Below, piece after piece: positions 1 to 5,016 of a DNA stretch of 9,644 nt. Below the pieces are notes generated by a model that saw only the letters and a program-made list of their open reading frames with translations, was not told the origin of the DNA and ran no database searches. The stretch is taken from NCBI GenBank assembly GCA_964558665.1, contig CAZLFA010000096.1, forward strand, positions 1 through 9,644, in the 5' to 3' direction. Position numbers and translations under genes: made by a program. Every line of letters begins with the position of its first letter. Position 1 is the stretch's first letter. Origin of the DNA: CAZLFA01 sp964558665 (GTDB lineage: Bacteria > Desulfobacterota > Syntrophia > Syntrophales > PHBD01).

Positions 1-55
1 GTAACTAGCTGATATTACCTCTTTCACATTTTCCAACTGCGGAAGATGGGCTAAC

Positions 56-1522
56 ATGGATGCCGCAGAATACAAGCATGTCGTTCTCGGTTTGATCTTC
101 CTTAAATACATCTCTGACGCCTTCGGTGATCTTCATGATAAATTAAAAGATGGCAGGGGCGATTTTGTAGGCGCTGACCCTGAAGACCCCGATGAATACC
201 GCGCATACAATATCTTTTTTGTGCCGTCAAAAGCCCGCTGGGGATATTTACAGGATCGTGCCAAACAGCCGGAGATCGGCAAATGGGTGGATGAGGCCAT
301 GGAGGCGATTGAAAAAATCAATCCCTCTCTAAAAGGTATCCTACCCCAAATCTATGCCGACCCAGACCTGAACAAGCAGCGGCTCGGTGAATTAATCGAC
401 CTCATCGGCACCATTGGTTTCAGGCAGGATGGGCACAAATCCCAGGATTTACTTGGCCGTGTATATGAATACTTCCTCGGTCAATTTGCCGACGCTGAAG
501 GCAAGAAGGGAGGCCAGTTCTACACGCCTGAGAGCATCGTGAAACTGCTTGTGGGAATGCTGGAACCTTACAAGGGGCGGGTCTATGACGGCTGCTGCGG
601 CAGTGGCGGTATGTTCGTGCAAAGCGAAAAGTTTGTGCTCAGCCATCAGGGGAACATCAAGGATATCTCTATTTACGGGCAAGAGTCGAACCCCACCACC
701 CTGCGCCTCGCCCGGATGAATCTGGCCATCCGCGGTATAGATGCCCAACTCGAGCTCGGAGACACGTTTCTCAACGATAAATTTAAAGACAAGGATTTGA
801 AATTCGATTTCATCCTCGCGAATCCGCCCTTCAACGTGAGCGACTGGAACGGTGAGAAGCTACGAGAAGACACCCGTTGGAAATATGGGGCGCCTCCGGT
901 TGGTAATGCCAACTATGCCTGGCTGCAGCACTTCATTCATAAGCTCAGCCCCAGCGGCACTGCCGGCATTGTCCTTGCCAACGGCAGCATGAACAGCAAC
1001 ACCGGCGGCGAAGGAGACATCCGTAAGAACATGATCGAAGCGGGCCTCATTGATTGCATGGTGGCGCTTCCAGCACAGCTATTCTACAATACCATGATCC
1101 CGGCCTGCCTGTGGTTTCTGGCACGCAACAAGACTAATCACAAGTTCCGTGATCGCTCGAAGGCAATTTTATTCATCGATGCCCGCAAACTCGGTACCAT
1201 GATCAACCGCCGCAACCGGGAGATGACTGATGACGATATTTCTCTTATCTCCGGGACCTATCATGCATGGCGCAATAAAAACGGTGTGTACGAAGACAAG
1301 GCCGGTTTCTGCAAATCGGCCACCATTGAGGAGGTTCGCAGCAATAACTATGTACTCATGCCAGGCCGTTATGTAGGCACTGAAGAAGAGGTGGACGACG
1401 GTGTGCCCTTTGATGAAAAAATGAAGGTACTGACCACAAAACTGGCCGAACAGTTTTCCAAGGGATCTGAACTGGAAAAAACCATCCGTAAGAACCTGAA
1501 GGGGATCGGGTATGGGTTTTAA
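56..1522 (+). CDS. hsdM: Type I restriction-modification system, DNA methyltransferase (M) subunit HsdM, short N-terminus
   Basis: The 488-residue product is an N6-adenine DNA methyltransferase subunit, which normally works as an M2S complex whose S subunit reads the target. Visible motifs are the helical HsdM N-domain (starting MDAAEYKHVVLGLIFLKYIS), the SAM-binding motif I region YDGCCGSGGMF (D178 to M186; most relatives have DPCCGSGGM, so the proline is a glycine here) and the catalytic NPPF motif (256-259, ANPPFNVSDW). The conserved C-terminal stretches ARNK, LFIDARKLG and FCKSAT are also present. Relatives have roughly 30-40 residues before MDAAEYK; here there is an in-frame stop at 2-4 and no ATG, GTG or TTG before 56. 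GGAAG at 41-45 could serve as a weak ribosome site. Its end overlaps the next gene by 11 bases (ATGGGTTTTAA), implying translational coupling. The family call is secure; whether the shortened N-terminus is functional is uncertain, and no intact hsdS remains downstream. Confidence 0.93.
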   Translation: MDAAEYKHVVLGLIFLKYISDAFGDLHDKLKDGRGDFVGADPEDPDEYRAYNIFFVPSKARWGYLQDRAKQPEIGKWVDEAMEAIEKINPSLKGILPQIYADPDLNKQRLGELIDLIGTIGFRQDGHKSQDLLGRVYEYFLGQFADAEGKKGGQFYTPESIVKLLVGMLEPYKGRVYDGCCGSGGMFVQSEKFVLSHQGNIKDISIYGQESNPTTLRLARMNLAIRGIDAQLELGDTFLNDKFKDKDLKFDFILANPPFNVSDWNGEKLREDTRWKYGAPPVGNANYAWLQHFIHKLSPSGTAGIVLANGSMNSNTGGEGDIRKNMIEAGLIDCMVALPAQLFYNTMIPACLWFLARNKTNHKFRDRSKAILFIDARKLGTMINRRNREMTDDDISLISGTYHAWRNKNGVYEDKAGFCKSATIEEVRSNNYVLMPGRYVGTEEEVDDGVPFDEKMKVLTTKLAEQFSKGSELEKTIRKNLKGIGYGF

Positions 1523-2903
1523 GGAAAGCGAAACCGTAGAACTCAAGAAAAGCCTCACCGCCCTTAAAGAAGGTTTGATCTCCATCTCGGCCATTCTCAA
1601 TAAGCATGGGGCGGGCGAGCTGTGGTTCGGCGTTGCGCCCAACGGCAGGCAGGAAGGACTTGCCGTCAATGAAAAGACGCTCCGGGATATCTCGCAAGCA
1701 ATCGCCGCGCATATCGAACCCCGGATTTATCCGCAGATCACTGAAGAAAAACACAAAAACAAAATCTGTATCAAAATTGAGTTTTCCGGAAAAGAAAAAC
1801 CCTATTTTGCCTACGGCAGAGCCTACATGCGGGTTGCCGATGAGGACAGACATTTGACCGCCAAGGAACTGGAAAATCTGATTCTGACGCGCAATCGCGA
1901 GGCATTGCGTTGGGACAACCAGCCCTGTGCCGCATCAATTAAAGACTTAAGCGAGAAAAAGATCAAAGCCTTCATCAAACGCGCCGGTCTCCGCTGGGAT
2001 AATATCGCCAATGTGCAGGAAAAACTAGGGCTCATCAAAGACGGCCAACTGCTCAACGCCTCTTTGCTCTTTTTTGCGAGAAAACCGTCTTTGCAATTGC
2101 GGTGCGCCGTATTTGCCGCGACGGACACTGCCACCATTATCGACCGGCACGACTTTACCGGCGATATTCTGGAGCTTATCGAAGAAGCGCAAAAATACAT
2201 TCTGAAAAATATCCACATCGGCATGAAGCTCGACGGCCTCTATAGGGTAGATGTGCCGGAAATATCTGTGGCGGCCATGCGCGAAGCGATTATCAACGCC
2301 TTCTGTCATCGCGACTATCACGATCCGGATTACGTGCAGATCGCCATTTTCAAGAATCGCGTGGAAATTCGCAATCCCGGCGAGCTTTATGGAGGCCTGA
2401 CGATTGACAAGATACGCAAGGGCAATGTTTCCAAAAGGCGCAATCCCCTGATTGCCGAACTGCTGCGACGCATCCAGATGGTCGAGACCTGGGGGCGTGG
2501 CATGCGTCTTATCCTTGCCGAAGAACCAACCGTGCAATTTCACGAAGTAGCCCAAATTTTTGTCGCCGCTTTTAACAGGCCTTCTTATTCCGAGTCGGAT
2601 AAGACTGCGGATAGAGCTACGGGAAAGATGGTTGACAAGACCTCAATATTGAAGGAACCGGAGAAGATCACCGAAGAAAGTTCGGGGAAAAGTTCGGGGA
2701 AAACAGAAGAGCGGATCATCAGATTGCTTCTTGGTAATGGGAAGCTGACCATTCCTGAACTTGCCGATACCCTTGGCATCACGACCCGTGCAGTAGAGAA
2801 ACAGATTGCCCGCTTGCGCAGAGAAGATCGCCTGCATCGTGTCGGTCCGGCCAGAGGTGGTCATTGGGAGGTCGTGAGATTAAAAAGGAGCGGCAATGAG
2901 TAA
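1512..2903 (+). CDS. AlbA_2 (Schlafen-type) ATP-binding protein with C-terminal winged helix, embedded in the type I RM operon
   Basis: This 463-residue protein has three parts. Residues ~1-125 match the AlbA_2/Schlafen-like domain (ESETVELKKS near the start, GELWFGVAPNG). Residues ~250-350 form a GHKL-like ATPase of the HATPase_c_4 type, often labelled 'RecG-related': MREAIINAFCHRDY (256-269, with E258, N262, H266-R-D-Y), NPGELYGG (288-295) and TWGRGM (326-331). Residues ~397-455 form a winged helix (IPELADTLGITTRAVEKQI, then a GGHWEV wing). Between them lies a Ser/Lys/Glu-rich linker with the repeat SSGKSSGK. Such genes are often inserted between hsdM and hsdS in type I operons; a regulatory or accessory role is usually inferred, not proven. 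The ATG overlaps the hsdM stop, and AAGGGGA just upstream can serve as ribosome site. The stop overlaps the hsdS remnant start by 8 bases. The frame is intact, with no lost motifs that I can see. Confidence 0.88.
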   Translation: MGFKESETVELKKSLTALKEGLISISAILNKHGAGELWFGVAPNGRQEGLAVNEKTLRDISQAIAAHIEPRIYPQITEEKHKNKICIKIEFSGKEKPYFAYGRAYMRVADEDRHLTAKELENLILTRNREALRWDNQPCAASIKDLSEKKIKAFIKRAGLRWDNIANVQEKLGLIKDGQLLNASLLFFARKPSLQLRCAVFAATDTATIIDRHDFTGDILELIEEAQKYILKNIHIGMKLDGLYRVDVPEISVAAMREAIINAFCHRDYHDPDYVQIAIFKNRVEIRNPGELYGGLTIDKIRKGNVSKRRNPLIAELLRRIQMVETWGRGMRLILAEEPTVQFHEVAQIFVAAFNRPSYSESDKTADRATGKMVDKTSILKEPEKITEESSGKSSGKTEERIIRLLLGNGKLTIPELADTLGITTRAVEKQIARLRREDRLHRVGPARGGHWEVVRLKRSGNE

Positions 2904-2979
2904 GGCGGGATGGAGAAGCATAAGTCTTGAAAACGCTGCCGTGGAAATTATTGATGGTGACAGAGGCGGTTGTGGGTAG
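2896..2979 (+). pseudogene. hsdS: 5' remnant of type I specificity subunit gene hsdS, truncated by deletion
   Basis: A reading frame starts at ATG 2896, overlapping the preceding stop as ATGAGTAA, with a good ribosome site AAGGAG (2885-2890) five bases upstream. It encodes MSKAGWRSISLENAAVEIID followed by GDRG, then GCG and a stop at 2977-2979. 'W...SLE..A.EIIDGDRG' is the usual start of an HsdS first target-recognition domain, where the next residues are typically KNYP. Here the match ends at GDRG (about 2967) and the sequence runs into the 3' half of hsdR in another frame. Both target-recognition domains and both spacer helices, some 380-430 residues in intact HsdS, are gone. The position after hsdM and the coupled gene fits the normal hsdM-x-hsdS-hsdR order. 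Too short to be in a routine gene call; recognised from the N-terminal motif and the overlap. Confidence 0.75.
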
Positions 2980-4552
2980 TGATAGCAGGCTCAGGCAGGT
3001 TGCTGCTGATTTGGTGCATCACTTTGAGCAGCGCCTCACCGCTGTGAACGGTAAAGGTATGATTGTCTGCATGAGCCGCCGTATCTGCGTTGAGCTCTAT
3101 AAAATGATCGTAGTCGGAACGGAAGAGCATCCCCCCTTGCGTCCTCATTGGTATGATCCGGAGGATGCCAAAGGGATAATCAAAATCATCATGACCGGTT
3201 CGGCCAGCGATCCCCTGGATTGGCAGGAACACATCCGCAACAAGGAACGCCGCAAGGCCATAGGCAATCGCCTGAAAGACCCCAATGACCCCCTCAGATT
3301 GGTCATCGTGCGTGATATGTGGCTTACCGGTTTTGATGTGCCCTGCCTTCATACGATGTACATCGACAAGCCCATGAACGGCCATAATCTGATGCAGGCC
3401 ATTGCCCGCGTCAACCGTGTCTTTGGCGACAAGGAAGGCGGTCTGGTGGTTGATTATATCGGCATCGCCCAGGATCTTAAAAAAGCCCTGGCAAATTACA
3501 CCGCCAGCCGCGGCAGGGGAGAGATAGCCTATGACCTGGAAAAAGCTGTCGCCAAAATGCTGGAACTATACGAAATTGTGGCGGACATGTTCGACCGTTT
3601 CGACTATCGACGCTACTTTACTCTTGAACCTAAAGCCAAACTGGAATTCATACTTGATGCAGCAAACTACATCGAAGATCTGACGGAAGAAAGAGAAGGT
3701 AAAATTGTCCGTAACGGTAAAGAGCGCTTCAAGGAAAATGTCATCCGATTACAGAAGGCCTTCGGCCTTTCCGTGCCACATCCCAAGGCAATGGGGATTC
3801 GCGATGATCTGGCATTCTTCCAGGCAATCAAGACCCGCTTTGCTAAATTTGACGATCAGACCAGAACGCGAACTAACTGGGAAATCGAAACCGCTATTCG
3901 GCAAATCATCAATGATGCCATCATATCCGAGGAAGTAGTGGATGTCTTTGATGCCGCCGGAATCAAGAAGCCCGACATCTCTATTCTCTCCGATGAATTT
4001 CTGGCGGAGATCCGGGGGATGGGTCGCCGCAACCTGGGACTGGAACTGCTCAAGCGCCTGCTGAATGATGAAATCAAAACCCGCGCCAAGACGAATCTTG
4101 TTCAGGGCAGGAAATTTTCCGAGATGTTGGCTGATGCCGTCAAACGATACCAGAGCGGACTTATCGATTCTGCAAGGATGATCGAAGAGCTTATCCAACT
4201 GGCAAAAGACATCCGTGAGGCAGACCGACGCGGCGAGAAGATGAATCTGCGCACTGACGAAATGGCATTCTATGATGCCCTCGCCGACAATCCCACCGCC
4301 GAGGCTGTGCTGGGCGACGAAACCCTCAAGCAGATTGCCCATGAACTCGTAGAAAACGTTCGCCAGAATACATCCATCGATTGGCAGTTGAAAGAAAGCG
4401 TACAGGCAAAACTGAGGGTTATGGTGAAACGGATTTTGAGAAAATACAAATATCCGCCTGATGATCCAGCCACGGGAGAATACACGGTTTCGGTGACCAA
4501 AGTCCTGGATCAGGCCGAATTGCTGGCGGATTTTTGGGTGAAGGACGAGTAG
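2927..4552 (+). pseudogene. hsdR: 3' remnant of type I restriction subunit gene hsdR (C-terminal motor half and C-terminal domain only)
   Basis: The open frame from TTG 2927 gives 541 residues, but homology to HsdR begins only around residue 13 (EAVVGS, codons from 2963). The first ~12 residues are hsdS DNA read out of frame. What remains is RecA-like motor domain 2: GKGMIVCMSRRICVELY (42-58), TGSASDP (90-96), RDMWLTGFDVPCLHTMYIDKP-type motif V starting at 129, and motif VI QAIARVNR (157-164). The EcoEI-R/DUF3387-type C-terminal domain follows to the natural end. Missing are the N-terminal PD-(D/E)xK nuclease and motor domain 1 with Walker A and the DEAD-box motif. No protein from this frame could cleave or translocate DNA by the known mechanism. 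A fragment might still be made from TTG 2927 (GGAGAAG eight bases upstream) or ATG 2954. No internal stop has yet accumulated across ~1.6 kb, which suggests a recent event or an assembly error. Confidence 0.85.
2955..2970 (+). other. Deletion junction hsdS::hsdR
   Basis: Up to about 2967 the DNA reads as HsdS (IIDGDRG, codons in the 2896 frame). From about 2963 it reads as HsdR (EAVVGS, codons in the 2927 frame). The shared five bases GAGGC (2963-2967) fit both partners and could be the microhomology at which the deletion closed. There is no insertion sequence, inverted repeat or target duplication at the joint. Exact breakpoints cannot be fixed without an intact relative. Confidence 0.65.
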
Positions 4553-4616
4553 TCCCGATAGACATTCCGCATTTGTTTTAGTTATTATCCAATTTCGATT
4601 TGCAATTCCTGCCCCC

Positions 4617-4708
4617 TTCTTACATTCGCTATTTCGCTTTTTCACCCTCTCGGTAACATTTTATTTGAAGCAATTCGCGATCCGATATTCGTCTGTTTCT
4701 TACATTCG
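4617..4708 (+). repeat. 12-bp direct repeat TTCTTACATTCG, two copies 80 bp apart
   Basis: TTCTTACATTCG occurs at 4617-4628 and again at 4697-4708, the second copy ending two bases before the -35 hexamer. Two perfect 12-mers this close are unlikely by chance in ~460 bases. They could be regulator sites or a trace of duplication; the flanks do not match. Confidence 0.6.
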
Positions 4709-4710
4709 TC

Positions 4711-4739
4711 TTGACACCTCAAAGTGTCTTCGATATATT
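4711..4739 (+). promoter_or_regulatory. Sigma-70-type promoter for the 5017 lipoprotein gene
   Basis: A perfect -35 TTGACA (4711-4716), a 17-base spacer and a -10 TATATT (4734-4739, five of six consensus) give near-ideal geometry, with transcription expected to start near 4746. A 5-bp inverted repeat, GACAC (4713-4717) and GTGTC (4724-4728) separated by six bases, overlaps the -35 and could be a small operator. The predicted leader would be about 270 bases. Confidence 0.72.
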
Positions 4740-4761
4740 TTTTCACGTGTTTTCAAATAGT

Positions 4762-4791
4762 AACCGGATGCCGGCGCATGTAAAACCGGTT
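4762..4791 (+). promoter_or_regulatory. Leader hairpin 1 (bulged)
   Basis: AACCGG (4762-4767) can pair with CCGGTT (4786-4791). Inside, ATGC (4768-4771) pairs with GCAT (4776-4779) around a CGGC loop, leaving GTAAAA as a 3' bulge. It lies in the presumed untranslated leader. No known riboswitch consensus is recognised. Confidence 0.45.
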
Positions 4792-4794
4792 TTA
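4781..4794. promoter_or_regulatory. 14-bp perfect palindrome, candidate operator
   Basis: TAAAACCGGTTTTA is perfectly self-complementary and lies about 35-48 bases after the expected transcription start, a position where a dimeric repressor could act as a roadblock. It partly shares bases with leader hairpin 1, so DNA binding and RNA folding are alternative readings. The regulator is unknown. Confidence 0.45.
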
Positions 4795-4847
4795 TTGGAA
4801 CAGGGATTGCATCGGGAAGTCATGTAGATATCTTTGTGAGTCCATTA

Positions 4848-4870
4848 ACCCGGGAAGCATATATCCGGGT
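4848..4870 (+). promoter_or_regulatory. Leader hairpin 2
   Basis: ACCCGG (4848-4853) pairs with CCGGGT (4865-4870) across an 11-base loop. It lies in the leader of the lipoprotein gene and is not followed by a T-tract, so it is not an intrinsic terminator. Confidence 0.4.
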
Positions 4871-4888
4871 CGGGGTGAAGTGTCGGAC

Positions 4889-4909
4889 ATGCTGAAATGC
4901 TGAAATGCT
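4889..4909 (+). repeat. Short tandem repeat, 8-bp unit ATGCTGAA
   Basis: Two perfect copies of ATGCTGAA (4889-4896, 4897-4904) are followed by a partial third, ATGCT (4905-4909). It sits between leader hairpins 2 and 3. Such tracts can vary in copy number by slippage. Confidence 0.6.
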
Positions 4910-4913
4910 CTTG

Positions 4914-4931
4914 CCGGTATTCAAATGCCGG
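4914..4931 (+). promoter_or_regulatory. Leader hairpin 3
   Basis: CCGGTAT (4914-4920) pairs with ATGCCGG (4925-4931), seven pairs including one T-G wobble, closed by a TCAA tetraloop. It lies about 85 bases before the start codon and has no following T-tract. Confidence 0.45.
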
Positions 4932-5016
4932 ACTGATTGTGTTCTGGTCACGCTGGAGAAATAATTAGCCGACTTTTTGAATATACGACAAGACGAAAGA
5001 TGGGAGGGTGTCTGTT

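Larger units (their letters stand above)
4553..5016. other. Non-coding region between hsdR remnant and lipoprotein gene
   Basis: This 464-base stretch has no coding frame I can support on either strand. No convincing terminator follows the hsdR stop. It contains a 12-bp direct repeat, a strong promoter and a long structured leader, listed separately. The first ~150 bases are pyrimidine-rich and otherwise featureless. Confidence 0.7.

Noticed and set aside
2927..2962. Residues 1-12 of the 541-residue frame as a genuine HsdR N-terminus
   Set aside because: The same bases encode the HsdS start in another frame with a better ribosome site and a coupled overlap; HsdR similarity begins only near 2963.
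2890..3000. Insertion sequence or site-specific inversion at the hsdS/hsdR joint
   Set aside because: No transposase, inverted repeats or target duplication are visible; a simple deletion explains the joint.
3749..4645. Long minus-strand open frame (298 codons) opposite the hsdR remnant
   Set aside because: Its product is Cys/His/Phe-rich with no recognisable domain, while the + strand encodes clear HsdR C-terminal sequence. The same applies to the minus-strand frames at 6193-7110 and 1169-1853.
5008..5016. GTG at 5008 as start of the lipoprotein gene
   Set aside because: It overlaps the GGGAGGG ribosome site; ATG 5017 has correct spacing and gives a normal signal peptide.
4740..5016. Cyclic-di-GMP (GEMM) riboswitch in the leader
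   Set aside because: The conserved GACGCAAAGCC-type core and paired tetraloop arrangement are not present.
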